Shown here: in pieces, positions 16,114 through 25,014 of the stretch
How the letters are laid out: each line of letters opens with the position of its first letter
Numbering within the stretch: the stretch's first letter is position 1
Assembly (NCBI GenBank): GCA_021297855.1
Contig: JAJTHM010000014.1
Location: forward strand, 1 to 48,060
DNA length: 48,060 nt
DNA from: Sphingobacteriales bacterium
GTDB lineage: Bacteria > Bacteroidota > Bacteroidia > Chitinophagales > JADJOU01
Direction: 5' to 3'
Notes under the pieces: model-generated
What the model was told of the DNA's origin: nothing
Database searches by the model: none
What the model saw: the letters and a program-made list of their open reading frames with translations, nothing else
Program-made: the position numbers and the translations under genes

Positions 16114-16848
16114 TTACTTTCGCGCTGTGTATAAAGCACACATTCCAAACGTTAAAGGATAGTGTTTAGTATCATTAAATCCCGTTTTTTTTAGGATTTC
16201 ACAAAATGAATCTCCCTGAGGAAAAGCACTAACGGAATTTGGCAGGTAGGAATATGCCGAACTATCTCTTGAAAATATCTTTCCAATAAATGGAGTAATA
16301 TACCTGAAATGAATATTAAAAAGGAATCTTAAAAAAGGATTTGTAGGAAATGATGGCTCTAAAATAGCTATCATACCATCTGGCTTCATAACCCGCCCTA
16401 ACTCACTTAATCCCTTTTCCAAATTTTGAAAATTTCGAACTCCGAAACCGACGGTGATAGCATCAAAGCTACTATCAGCAAAACCAAGTTGCTCGCTGTC
16501 TCCCTTGACCCATTCTATGTGCTGCCCGTTTCTCTTATTTTTGGCCTTTTCTATTCCAATATCGAGCATATTTTGAGACAAATCCAAAGCAACCACTCTC
16601 TTTGGGTGTATTAAGAGTGCCTCGAAGGCAAAATCTCCCGTACCAGTAGCCATATCCAAAATAACTTCCGGATTTACGGCTGAAATTTCCCTGATAGCCC
16701 TTTTTCTCCAAATGATATCAATTCCTAAACTCAAAAGGTGATTCAAAAAATCATATTTGTGCGCTATGTTATCGAACATAGTCTCAATTTGAGCCTTCTT
16801 CGCATCATTCGTCTGATAAGGGACTACCTTTTCTACTTCGATTTCCAC
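16114..16848 (-). CDS. ubiE: Demethylmenaquinone methyltransferase
   Basis: A class I SAM methyltransferase of the UbiE/MenG type. It shows MFDNIAHKYDFLNHLLSLGID, the SAM-binding DMATGTGDFAFEA, DLSQNMLDIG, and FGVRNFQNLEKGLSELGRVMKPDG. It methylates demethylmenaquinone to menaquinone at the membrane, the usual quinone of Bacteroidetes. I chose the GTG at 16848 (MEIEVEKVVPYQ), because the TTG at 16869 belongs to the promoter box TAGTTTTG. The protein is then 244 aa, normal for the family. It is followed by porT and the phosphopantetheinyl transferase with almost no gaps. Confidence 0.95.
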   Translation of the reverse strand: MEIEVEKVVPYQTNDAKKAQIETMFDNIAHKYDFLNHLLSLGIDIIWRKRAIREISAVNPEVILDMATGTGDFAFEALLIHPKRVVALDLSQNMLDIGIEKAKNKRNGQHIEWVKGDSEQLGFADSSFDAITVGFGVRNFQNLEKGLSELGRVMKPDGMIAILEPSFPTNPFLRFLFNIHFRYITPFIGKIFSRDSSAYSYLPNSVSAFPQGDSFCEILKKTGFNDTKHYPLTFGMCALYTARK

Positions 16849-16866
16849 AATTCTAAGATTTAAGTA

Positions 16867-16874
16867 CAAAACTA
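16867..16874 (-). promoter_or_regulatory. -7 promoter box of ubiE
   Basis: TAGTTTTG on the minus strand fits TAnnTTTG and lies 18 bases before the GTG start at 16848. The divergent engB box lies 27 bases away. No TTG -33 is evident. Confidence 0.5.
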
Positions 16875-16875
16875 A

Positions 16876-16908
16876 TTGTTCATGGTTAATTGTTCCTTCT
16901 TAATTTTG
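16876..16908 (+). promoter_or_regulatory. Promoter of engB
   Basis: TTG (16876-16878), a 22-base spacer and TAATTTTG (16901-16908) fit the Bacteroidetes consensus. The ATG at 16914 starts only 5 bases after the box, so the message probably has little or no leader. Confidence 0.55.
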
Positions 16909-16913
16909 AACCC

Positions 16914-17507
16914 ATGAATATCAACTCTCGGCAATTTATTGGCTCATTTAATACCCTTTCAGAGCTCCCAGAAATCGATATTCCCGAATTTTGCTTTATT
17001 GGGAGATCCAATGTAGGAAAGTCTTCCTTGATAAATTATTTGACAGGCAAAAATGATTTAGCCAAGGTCTCCTCTACCCCAGGAAAAACCCAATCCCTCA
17101 ATTACTTTTTAATAAATAAGCAATGGCACTTAGTAGACCTCCCCGGGTATGGCTATGCTAAGCGCAGTAAAACACTTCGCTCTAGCTGGGAGAAAACTAT
17201 GTACACCTATTTTGAGACTAGAGAAGCCCTCGTCAATATATTTCTTCTGATTGATTCTCGGATTAAACCCATGAAAAGTGATTTAGATATGATCAATTGG
17301 CTCGGGGAGAATGGTGTTCCTTTCTCTATTGTTTATACAAAAGCGGATACCCGAGAATTAAAACAGTGCAAAATCAATATAGAACTTTTCGAAAACAAAC
17401 TCAAGGAGACATGGGAAGAGCTGCCAGAGAGCTTTATAACATCTTCAGAAGAGCGCAAAGGAAAAGAGGAAATTCTAGATTATATTCACCAAATTGCTAA
17501 TTCATAA
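16914..17507 (+). CDS. engB: Ribosome biogenesis GTPase EngB/YihA (YsxC)
   Basis: A small GTPase with G1 GRSNVGKSSLIN, G2 region STPGKTQ, G3 DLPGYGYAK, G4 TKAD and a G5-like SSEERKG. It is 197 aa from the ATG at 16914. EngB/YsxC acts in 50S ribosome assembly. I used this ATG rather than the upstream TTG frame because of the conserved N-terminal region before the P-loop. pyrE begins 16 bases after its stop, so an engB-pyrE-purM-dinB operon is likely. Confidence 0.95.
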   Translation: MNINSRQFIGSFNTLSELPEIDIPEFCFIGRSNVGKSSLINYLTGKNDLAKVSSTPGKTQSLNYFLINKQWHLVDLPGYGYAKRSKTLRSSWEKTMYTYFETREALVNIFLLIDSRIKPMKSDLDMINWLGENGVPFSIVYTKADTRELKQCKINIELFENKLKETWEELPESFITSSEERKGKEEILDYIHQIANS

Positions 17508-17523
17508 AAATATTTTAAATTAC

Positions 17524-18129
17524 ATGTCTATAGCCCAACAACTATTATCTATCCAGGCGGTCAAACTATCGCCTGCTAAGCCATTTATCTGGGCCAGCGG
17601 AGCAGAATCTCCTATTTATTGTGACAATCGAATAACACTTTCCTACCCAGAAGTTAGAAACGCTATCTGTACTGGCTTTGTAGCCAAAATCAAAGAATTA
17701 TACCCACAGGCAGAAGCTATAGCAGGGGTAGCCACAGGTGGGATCGCTCATGGTATGCTTGTCGCCGATAGACTAGGACTTCCATTTGTCTATGTAAGAG
17801 ATAAACCCAAAGGTCATGGGAGGGAAAATACCGTAGAAGGATTTTTAGAGAAGGGTTGTAAAGTCATTGTCATCGAAGATTTAATATCGACGGGAGGTAG
17901 CAGTTTAAAGGCAGTAGAGGCTCTTAAGGATTATGGCGCAAATGTTTTGGGGATGTTGGCCATCTTTACCTATAATTTTCAAAAAGCAAGCGATGCATTT
18001 GAGGCCGCTAAATGTTCTTTAACTACCTTAACTGGATTTAAAGAATTAATAACTTTGATTGAGAAGGATAAGAATTACAGTGCAGCTGATATTGAATATA
18101 TGAAAAATTGGTATCAAAAAGGAATCTAG
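17524..18129 (+). CDS. pyrE: Orotate phosphoribosyltransferase
   Basis: A 201-aa type I phosphoribosyltransferase with VATGGIAHGMLVADRL, YVRDKPKGHG (the flexible lysine-rich loop) and the PRPP motif VIVIEDLISTGGSSLKA. It makes OMP from orotate and PRPP in pyrimidine synthesis. The first Met chosen is at 17524, since the longer frame adds residues absent in the family. purM starts 6 bases after the stop. Confidence 0.95.
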   Translation: MSIAQQLLSIQAVKLSPAKPFIWASGAESPIYCDNRITLSYPEVRNAICTGFVAKIKELYPQAEAIAGVATGGIAHGMLVADRLGLPFVYVRDKPKGHGRENTVEGFLEKGCKVIVIEDLISTGGSSLKAVEALKDYGANVLGMLAIFTYNFQKASDAFEAAKCSLTTLTGFKELITLIEKDKNYSAADIEYMKNWYQKGI

Positions 18130-18135
18130 AAAAGT

Positions 18136-19305
18136 ATGAGTGATTTATACCTAAAACGAGGTGTTTCTGCCAAAAAGGAAGATGTACACAAAGCCATAGC
18201 CAATTTGAGCCAAGGCGTTTACAAAAATTTATTTTGCAAAGTGTTTCCCGACACACTGGGTGGTAGCGATGACTATGTAAACCTTATGAGCAGCGATGGC
18301 AGTGGCACGAAATCTATTATTGCTTATTTGTATTGGAAAGAAACTGGAGATACTTCACTTTTCAGAGGAATAGGACAAGATGCTCTCGTTATGAATTTGG
18401 ATGATATGGCTTGTGTAGGAGCCATAGATAAATTTCTCTTCACATCCATTATCAATAGAAATAAAAATCGAATCCCAGGTGCAATCATTAAGGAAATCAT
18501 TGATGGAACTCAAGAATATATTGACAAACTAAATGACTATGGCATTGAGATAATCTATACGGGGGGGGAGACGGCCGATGTAGGCGATGTCGTGCGCACA
18601 GTATCTGTGGATGCCAGTATGGTAGCTCGAATGAAAAAATCGGATATTATCCAAACAGGAAATATCAAGCCAGGACAAATTATTGTAGGCTTGGCGAGTT
18701 ATGGAAATTGCATTTATGAAAATGGCTATAACGCCGGAATGGGAAGTAATGGTTTGACCTCAGCAAGACATGATTTACTCTCTGCGCACTATAAGCAATA
18801 TTCTGAATCTATAGAAGAACTCGTAGATCCATCTGTTCAATATATAGGAAAGAATAAACTAACGGATATTGTTTATAATGATTTAACCCTAGGGAAATTA
18901 ATTTTATCTCCAACGATGAGTTACACGCCTATTTTGAAAAGAATTTTTGAAGAATTAGGTAGAGATCAATTGGCTTCCATTGTGCACTGCACAGGAGGGG
19001 CAGCTTCAAAAGTTTTACATTTTATAGATAAGGGGAGAATTGTAAAAGACAATTATTTACCTATTCCATTTTTGTTTAATTTTATTCAAGATCAAAGTCA
19101 AACGGATTGGAAAGAAATGTTTCAAGTATTCAATATGGGTACACGTCTTGAAATTTATTTAGAAAATGAAACGATAGCTCAAGAGATGATTTCTATTTCA
19201 AAGTTATTTGGAGTGGATGCGCAAATAATGGGACAAGTGGAAGAATCCAATATAGCCGAGGTGATAGTGAAGCACAGTAATTCAGAATATATTTATAGAA
19301 AATAA
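18136..19305 (+). CDS. purM: Phosphoribosylformylglycinamidine cyclo-ligase (AIR synthase)
   Basis: A 389-aa protein of the PurM fold, with SSDGSGTKS as the substrate loop, IGQDALVMNLDDMACVGA, GGETADVGDVVRTVSVDAS and a C-terminal domain with VHCTGGAASKVLHF. It forms aminoimidazole ribonucleotide in purine synthesis. Bacteroidetes have this longer form; other bacterial PurM proteins are about 345 aa. It follows pyrE by 6 bases and its stop overlaps the dinB start (TAATG), so the nucleotide genes are co-expressed. Confidence 0.92.
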   Translation: MSDLYLKRGVSAKKEDVHKAIANLSQGVYKNLFCKVFPDTLGGSDDYVNLMSSDGSGTKSIIAYLYWKETGDTSLFRGIGQDALVMNLDDMACVGAIDKFLFTSIINRNKNRIPGAIIKEIIDGTQEYIDKLNDYGIEIIYTGGETADVGDVVRTVSVDASMVARMKKSDIIQTGNIKPGQIIVGLASYGNCIYENGYNAGMGSNGLTSARHDLLSAHYKQYSESIEELVDPSVQYIGKNKLTDIVYNDLTLGKLILSPTMSYTPILKRIFEELGRDQLASIVHCTGGAASKVLHFIDKGRIVKDNYLPIPFLFNFIQDQSQTDWKEMFQVFNMGTRLEIYLENETIAQEMISISKLFGVDAQIMGQVEESNIAEVIVKHSNSEYIYRK

Positions 19306-19820
19306 TGCGCGTAACTGAATTAGAATTTTATCCTCCATATTATTCAGAAGCCTATAAGAAACTGGCTCAGGATATTCCTTTGATACACCTCCTAGACCAA
19401 AGACAAAGCTATCTAAATATTTATCGCGCCATCCCTGAATCGCAATGGGCATATAGCTATGAAACAGGCAAGTGGAGTATACAAAAAATAGTGCAACATT
19501 TAATAGATGCAGAGCTTATATTTTGTTTTAGAGCCTTATCCGTAGTTCGTGGAGAAAAAAAACCACTGATGGGTTGGGATCCAGATGAATATGCCGCGAC
19601 TATAGATGAAACAACTTTATCCAAGGAAAAATTGCTCGTTTCCTTCGAACTGCAGATGAAATATACGCATAATTTATTCTCACAATTTGGTGTAGAAGAC
19701 TTAAAAAAGATAGGCAATGCTAATGGGTTTGACACGGAAGTGGCTGCAATGGGTTTTTCGATTATAGCTCATGAGATGCATCATAGACAAGTCATACAAG
19801 AACGATACCTAAACAATTAA
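19305..19820 (+). CDS. DinB-family protein
   Basis: A 171-aa four-helix-bundle protein of the DinB/YfiT type. It has the metal histidine pattern: IQKIVQHLIDAELIF in helix 2 and IIAHEMHHRQVIQERY near the C-terminus. Some members act as thiol-dependent transferases or bind divalent metals; the function of this one is unknown. Its start codon overlaps the purM stop by one base. Confidence 0.85.
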   Translation: MRVTELEFYPPYYSEAYKKLAQDIPLIHLLDQRQSYLNIYRAIPESQWAYSYETGKWSIQKIVQHLIDAELIFCFRALSVVRGEKKPLMGWDPDEYAATIDETTLSKEKLLVSFELQMKYTHNLFSQFGVEDLKKIGNANGFDTEVAAMGFSIIAHEMHHRQVIQERYLNN

Positions 19821-19849
19821 TACCAACGATACGTTATAAATAGAATAAT

Positions 19850-20623
19850 ATGCTCAACTTAGCTCGACCACTTGCTTTTTTTGATCTTGAAACTACAGGC
19901 CTTGATATAGCCAAAGATAGAATTGTCGAAATTTCTATTCTTAAAATTTTTCCTGATCAAAGTAGAAAGACTCTTTATTATTTAGTAAATCCAACCATTC
20001 CAATTCCTAAAGAAGTAGCAGCTATACACGGCATAACGGATGAAAGAGTCAAGGATGCCCCAAAGTTTTCAGAAATAAGTAGTGAAATAGCTGAATTTAT
20101 AAAAGATGCAGATTTAGCTGGGTATAATTCGAATAGATTTGATATTCCCATGTTGACAGAGGAAATGCTGCGATGCGGTATTGATTTATTTTTAGAAGAG
20201 AAAGACAATATAGATATCCAAAGTATTTTTCATGCCAAAGAAAAGAGAGATCTATCCGCGGCCTATAAGTTTTACTGTGAAAAAGAGCTCACCAATGCGC
20301 ACACTGCAGCGGCAGATACTGAAGCTACATTTGAGATATTCAAGGCACAACTGAAGCGGTATCCAGATATTATTAACGACGTGACCTATATTTCTAAAAC
20401 TTTTTCAAATAACTACTCCACGCATATTGATAACGCCAAAAGAATTCTTAAGAAGGAAGATCAATACTATCTTTGTTTCGGAAAATACAAGGATATGCGT
20501 TTTCAAGATATTTATGAAAAAGATAGGGGCTACTTCAAATGGATGTATAATGCAGACTTTAGTCTGCATACAAAGGCTAAATTAAAACAAGTCTGCAATC
20601 AATTAGGTATATCCCTTGGTTAA
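19850..20623 (+). CDS. 3'-5' exonuclease, DnaQ/PolC-epsilon type
   Basis: A 257-aa DEDDh exonuclease: FFDLETTGL (Asp12, Glu14), AGYNSNRFDIPMLTEEM, and AHTAAADTEATFEIF with the HxAxxD motif. The C-terminal 90 residues include YLCFGKYKDMRFQDIY and RGYFKWMYNADF, the same extension found in Bacteroidetes exonucleases of this group (about 250-260 aa). It probably trims DNA or RNA ends or proofreads; no polymerase is beside it. Confidence 0.88.
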   Translation: MLNLARPLAFFDLETTGLDIAKDRIVEISILKIFPDQSRKTLYYLVNPTIPIPKEVAAIHGITDERVKDAPKFSEISSEIAEFIKDADLAGYNSNRFDIPMLTEEMLRCGIDLFLEEKDNIDIQSIFHAKEKRDLSAAYKFYCEKELTNAHTAAADTEATFEIFKAQLKRYPDIINDVTYISKTFSNNYSTHIDNAKRILKKEDQYYLCFGKYKDMRFQDIYEKDRGYFKWMYNADFSLHTKAKLKQVCNQLGISLG

Positions 20624-20658
20624 AATAGTTTTTAGTTCAAAACTTTTAAAATCTAAAC

Positions 20659-20666
20659 TATATTTG
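20659..20666 (+). promoter_or_regulatory. -7 promoter box of the GT2 gene
   Basis: TATATTTG fits the consensus and lies 4 bases before the GTG start at 20671, so the message is probably leaderless. No clear TTG -33 is seen. Confidence 0.55.
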
Positions 20667-20670
20667 TAAG

Positions 20671-21399
20671 GTGAATGATTGTCTAGTTATAATTCCAACA
20701 TACAATGAGCAGGATAATATTATCCCCATGATAGAGAAAGTCTTTTCTCTTCCTGTAGATTTTGATTTGCTTATTATTGACGATAATTCACCTGATGGCA
20801 CAGCTGAATTGGTTAGAGAAATGCAGAAGAAATATCCAACCAAGTTGCATATGATTCAACGCTCCGGAAAACTAGGACTTGGTACGGCTTATATTACTGG
20901 ATTTAAGTGGGCCTTAGAAAAAAACTATACCATGGTATGTGAAATGGACTGCGATTTTTCACACAACCCTGAAGACCTCCCTCGTCTGCGAAAGGCAATC
21001 CTAGAAGGCGCTGATGTGGCGGTTGGATCTAGATATATCGAAGGCGGTGGAGTATATAATTGGCCAAAACGAAGAATCTTATTATCTAAAGGTGCTTCCT
21101 TGTATGCTAGATTGATTACAGGTATTCCTGTCCAGGATACTACTGCTGGTTTCGTTTGTTATCGAAGAGAGTTTTTGGAAAACTTAAATATGGATAAGAT
21201 CGTTTTTAAAGGATACGCATTCCAAATTCAAATGAAGTACGCAGCCTATTTGATGGGATATATAATTAAAGAAATTCCTATTTGGTTTAAGGATAGAGAA
21301 GAAGGTGTATCTAAAATGTCTTCCAATATTATTCAAGAAGCCATTCTCGGTGTATTAAAATTGCGATGGAATGCAATTTTCAATCATTATCAGAAATAG
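20671..21399 (+). CDS. Polyprenol-phosphate mannosyltransferase-like GT2
   Basis: A 242-aa GT2 enzyme with VIIPTYNEQDNI, IIDDNSPDGTAE, EMDCDFSHNPEDLPRL (DxD-type metal site) and a VGSRYIEGGGVYNWP region. This is the dolichol/polyprenol-phosphate mannose synthase layout, here without a transmembrane tail. It would move a hexose from a nucleotide sugar to polyprenyl phosphate for glycosylation outside the cytoplasm. The start is GTG, since the family begins M-x-D-x-LVIIPTYNE. The next gene starts 5 bases after the stop. Confidence 0.88.
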   Translation: MNDCLVIIPTYNEQDNIIPMIEKVFSLPVDFDLLIIDDNSPDGTAELVREMQKKYPTKLHMIQRSGKLGLGTAYITGFKWALEKNYTMVCEMDCDFSHNPEDLPRLRKAILEGADVAVGSRYIEGGGVYNWPKRRILLSKGASLYARLITGIPVQDTTAGFVCYRREFLENLNMDKIVFKGYAFQIQMKYAAYLMGYIIKEIPIWFKDREEGVSKMSSNIIQEAILGVLKLRWNAIFNHYQK

Positions 21400-21404
21400 G
21401 TTTC

Positions 21405-22499
21405 ATGCAGAGTTTTTGGGAAACTGATCAACTTAGCATCATTGATTTTTCTATAGTTGGTGGTGGAATTCTTGGATTATTTACTGCATATGAACTTTCA
21501 TTAAAATACCCCAAAGCTAGAATAGCCATCTTTGAAAGAGATCTTTTTGCTGCTGGCGCTACCAGCCGCAATGCTGGCTTTGCCTGTTTTGGCAGCGTTA
21601 CCGAAATTGCGGCAGATAGAAAACAATGGGGCGATTCTAAAACGCTAGAAATAGTAAATAAACGCTGGAAAGGAATACAGAGAATTCAATCATTACTCGG
21701 AGATAAGATTAACTATGAAAATTATGGTGGTTATGAACTTTTTATAGATAAACCGATACTGCAGCAAGATTTGGATGAAATCAATTCCTACCTAAACCCA
21801 GTTTTTCAAGAAATCGTATTTAAACAACAACCTGAAAAAATTAAAGAATTTGGATTTAGCGCCAACACGCAGAGTTTGGTATTTAATCCATTTGAAGGAC
21901 AGATCCACAGTGGAAAATTAATCTTAGCCTTACATGAATTATTGCGTGCTAAAAATGTTCATTTTTTCGCGAACTCTGAGGTGACTTCATATGAAGATGG
22001 ATCACCAATCGAATTTATAATCAATAACAAACATAAAGTTCAAACTGAAAAACTAATTTTTTGTACAAATGCCTTTCCTCCTATAAATCAGTTACAAATA
22101 AAACCAGCGAGAGGTCAAGTTCTCATCACCAAACCAATACCTAATTTAAAACTTCGAGGCTGCTTCCATTTTCAGGAAGGCTACTATTATTTTAGAAACG
22201 TAGATAATAGAATACTTTTTGGAGGAGGGAGGCACTTAGATATTCATGGCGAAACGGATACTCGATTTCTACTAAATGAATTGATTCAAAAGGACTTAAT
22301 AGAAAAGTTAAATACTATCATAGCACCATCTCATATGCCAGATATTGAACAACAGTGGTCAGGTATAATGGCATTCACAGACAATAAACTTCCTATGATA
22401 AAGTATATAGGTAAGCATGTCATCTATGCTATGAATTGCAATGGAATGGGGATATCATTAAGTCCTATAACAGCTCAAGAAATCACCGAACTGCTATAA
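21405..22499 (+). CDS. FAD-dependent oxidoreductase, DadA/glycine-oxidase-like
   Basis: A 364-aa flavoprotein with the dinucleotide-binding motif IVGGGILGLFTAYELS, ATSRNAGFACFGSV and a C-terminal region ending AMNCNGMGISLSP. It belongs to the DAO family (amine or amino acid oxidases); the substrate is unknown. From the ATG at 21405 it follows the GT2 gene by 5 bases. A reading frame also begins at 21366, but that start lies inside the GT2 gene. It ends near the convergent terminator of the Ig-repeat gene. Confidence 0.85.
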   Translation: MQSFWETDQLSIIDFSIVGGGILGLFTAYELSLKYPKARIAIFERDLFAAGATSRNAGFACFGSVTEIAADRKQWGDSKTLEIVNKRWKGIQRIQSLLGDKINYENYGGYELFIDKPILQQDLDEINSYLNPVFQEIVFKQQPEKIKEFGFSANTQSLVFNPFEGQIHSGKLILALHELLRAKNVHFFANSEVTSYEDGSPIEFIINNKHKVQTEKLIFCTNAFPPINQLQIKPARGQVLITKPIPNLKLRGCFHFQEGYYYFRNVDNRILFGGGRHLDIHGETDTRFLLNELIQKDLIEKLNTIIAPSHMPDIEQQWSGIMAFTDNKLPMIKYIGKHVIYAMNCNGMGISLSPITAQEITELL

Positions 22500-22505
22500 T
22501 TGGAC

Positions 22506-22536
22506 AAAAAAAAAGGGATAGACGTTAGTCTATCCC
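22506..22536 (-). terminator. Terminator of the Ig-repeat gene
   Basis: On the minus strand GGGATAGAC/GTCTATCCC (9 bp, 4-base loop) is followed by nine Ts. A TTTTATACTAATTTA motif (22550-22564) sits 14 bases upstream. It also lies 6 bases beyond the stop of the convergent FAD gene. Confidence 0.88.
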
Positions 22537-22566
22537 CCCACTTAAACATAAATTAGTATAAAACAA

Positions 22567-24873
22567 CTATCTTTCGATAGTTATTTTCTTATTAAACTGT
22601 TCCGCCCCATTGTCCAAATTTAGAATATAATTTCCACTTGGCAACTGCGTACAGTCGATGTCTTTAATAGTTTCAAATTTGCTTATTGTTATAAATTTAA
22701 CCTCTTTTCCTAATAAATCAAGCACCCGCACTTTCATATCCTCTTTTTGAGTTTGACGCGCACTTATAGTCAAACGACCGTTTGAAGGAATTGGATAAAT
22801 ATCAAAATTGGCATTCTCTGCTGATTGGATTCCACTTCCCGCTTTTCTTTGATAATGGAAGTAGAACGTACCTCCCCCTTTTGAGGTAACCATATTATTG
22901 ACCTCTACAAAAGCTACGCTATTTTGATAACCCAATGTTTTATTTGTAACGATTTGGTATGGAAACTTGATAGGAGATTTTGTTTGTCCCAAAATTAAAT
23001 CACTCGTCATTTCACTTTGTGTTGAAGTTACAAAAGAAAGTTCGTTTAATGGAAGATCCGTCGAGAATTGATTTGTAGGAATTAAAGCATTCCTTCTAGC
23101 CTGAATTGTACTTAAGAAAAGTCCTTTTTCTGAAGGCCCTTCATTGTAGAAAAATCTTACAGAATATGGAAACTTAATGGTATCCATTCCATTAACTTTA
23201 ATCGAAAACATCCTAAGGCCCATAAGAATTACCTTATTTTCTGGTGCCAATGGCTCTAGTTCTTTTATGAACCCATTTGTAAATCTAACATCTGGAGAGA
23301 AATTTACATTATTCCCATTCTTTTTTATGGCTAGCAATAGCTCTTGTTGATTCCCCTCATGCGCATAATACGTCCAACCAGTATTGTCAGTACATTGCTC
23401 CAATAAATTAAGCCTATCGCTAATGGCCAATTTTATCATGTTATTTGGATTCAATTGTCTTACCAAGACAGAATTCGAGGGCTCATCTGTACAATAAGGA
23501 TTTCTCACATGAGCTCTATATACATCTGGCGTGAATGTCAATGGACTAATGGTATAATTGCTATCTGTAGCACCTGGAATCAATACTCCGTTTTTGTACC
23601 ATTGATATGCAGTGGCATTTTTTCCTCTCACACTCATGGTATGTGAAGTCGCAGAGCAATTCGAATTTGGCATAGGGTGGACGGTCACTGACTGGCGAGT
23701 ATTTAGAACAATTTTTATTCGCTTAAACAAATCCTTCTCTTGACAATCACCCATTATACTTGGGTCTTTATAAAGAATTAAATTGTAAAATCCAGGAGTT
23801 GTAGAATCCGCACTGGCTATCATAAATCTCTTATAAATAGCTCCTTCTAGAGAGTCTTGAGTTCCATTTGAATTCACCTTAAACCATTGGTATCTATATA
23901 CCCCCAAGGCATCTACTTCCATAATGGCTGAGCCTCCTGCACATGCATTCAATAAGGTATCCGTTTGTTTTAGCAATATAGGACACAAGGTAGGTTCAAC
24001 CAACAATAATCTGCTTCTCAATGTATCTAGACAAGGCAGTGTGGTATTAACGATGACTCTGTAAGCACCCGAATCTGCAAAGGCCTTGAATTCATGTATT
24101 TTCAAGCTATCTGTATTTTCCCCTGGAATAATAACCCCATCCTTATACCATTGATATGCAAATGGACCATCTCCGCCCACTTTTATTCTCATCACATGAG
24201 ACATACCTGGCCCAGTTGGTATTAGAGCTTTATCTCTTAATTTGGCCCCTTTTGGAGTATCTATGATATATGCTCTTTGTCTCACTGCAAGATGATATGC
24301 ATTGGTAATCGTGTCTGTACAGCCTATCAAAGCCCTAGCCAAAACTGTATAAGATCCTGTATCTGCAAGGGTGACTCCAATTTTAGTATAGTTAGGAGTT
24401 CCGATAGCAACAACCGTTCCATTTCTTCTCCATACCAATGTCGCATTATTCACCGTAGCATTTAAGTTCAAATCTGCGCCGAAACACAAAGGAGAAATGG
24501 TACCTGAAGGGTGAGACACGATGACTGGTTTTGCATTTACACTAACTATACAACTTTGAATATTAACAGCCCCTGAAACTTGTTCTTTAATTTCACATGT
24601 GTAGTTTCCTGCCTGTGAAAGAGAGATCGTCGATATAGTAAAACTGGCCATGTTGCCGCCGACTACAATTCCATTGTGTCTCCACGTATAGTCCACAGGA
24701 TGATCGCTCGTCAATGAAATATTTAAATTTAAACTACCTCCTTCACACAATGTAACATTTGATAAAGGGGTAATTACATTGATAGCAGCATTCGTACAAA
24801 TAGCTACTAATGTTAAAATTAGTATTGAAATCGACCTCTTGGAAAAATTTGAATCAAGTATAGTTTTACTCAT
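22567..24873 (-). CDS. Ig-like repeat surface protein with type IX sorting domain
   Basis: A 768-aa secreted protein. It has a signal peptide with a long n-region (SISILILTLVAICTNAA), then about five Ig-like repeats (roughly 35-470) with the recurring core YQWYKDGV...PG and paired cysteines. A region of unknown fold follows (about 480-690). The C-terminal 75 residues are a type IX secretion sorting domain: IYPIPSNGRLTI, VRVLDLLGKEV and LPSGNYILNLDNG. It is probably exported by the type IX system and attached to the cell surface as an adhesin or scaffold. A strong terminator follows its stop. Confidence 0.85.
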   Translation of the reverse strand: MSKTILDSNFSKRSISILILTLVAICTNAAINVITPLSNVTLCEGGSLNLNISLTSDHPVDYTWRHNGIVVGGNMASFTISTISLSQAGNYTCEIKEQVSGAVNIQSCIVSVNAKPVIVSHPSGTISPLCFGADLNLNATVNNATLVWRRNGTVVAIGTPNYTKIGVTLADTGSYTVLARALIGCTDTITNAYHLAVRQRAYIIDTPKGAKLRDKALIPTGPGMSHVMRIKVGGDGPFAYQWYKDGVIIPGENTDSLKIHEFKAFADSGAYRVIVNTTLPCLDTLRSRLLLVEPTLCPILLKQTDTLLNACAGGSAIMEVDALGVYRYQWFKVNSNGTQDSLEGAIYKRFMIASADSTTPGFYNLILYKDPSIMGDCQEKDLFKRIKIVLNTRQSVTVHPMPNSNCSATSHTMSVRGKNATAYQWYKNGVLIPGATDSNYTISPLTFTPDVYRAHVRNPYCTDEPSNSVLVRQLNPNNMIKLAISDRLNLLEQCTDNTGWTYYAHEGNQQELLLAIKKNGNNVNFSPDVRFTNGFIKELEPLAPENKVILMGLRMFSIKVNGMDTIKFPYSVRFFYNEGPSEKGLFLSTIQARRNALIPTNQFSTDLPLNELSFVTSTQSEMTSDLILGQTKSPIKFPYQIVTNKTLGYQNSVAFVEVNNMVTSKGGGTFYFHYQRKAGSGIQSAENANFDIYPIPSNGRLTISARQTQKEDMKVRVLDLLGKEVKFITISKFETIKDIDCTQLPSGNYILNLDNGAEQFNKKITIER

Positions 24874-24903
24874 CTCGGTTTAGAATTTTTAATATTGTAT
24901 GCG

Positions 24904-24911
24904 CAAAGATA
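24904..24911 (-). promoter_or_regulatory. -7 promoter box of the Ig-repeat gene
   Basis: TATCTTTG on the minus strand fits TAnnTTTG and lies 30 bases before the ATG at 24873. The -33 element is not obvious. Confidence 0.5.
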
Positions 24912-25001
24912 TAAAAAAATGTAAGTTGGTTAGATTTTTATTCAAAATGACATCGATTGTAACCTTTTTAACCTTTGTATATCTTACGGTCATAAAAGTT
25001 T

Positions 25002-25009
25002 TAAATTTG
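25002..25009 (+). promoter_or_regulatory. -7 promoter box of the sigma-factor operon
   Basis: TAAATTTG ends 5 bases before the ATG at 25015, so the operon message is probably almost leaderless. No clear TTG -33 is seen at the usual spacing. Confidence 0.5.
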
Positions 25010-25014
25010 CAATC

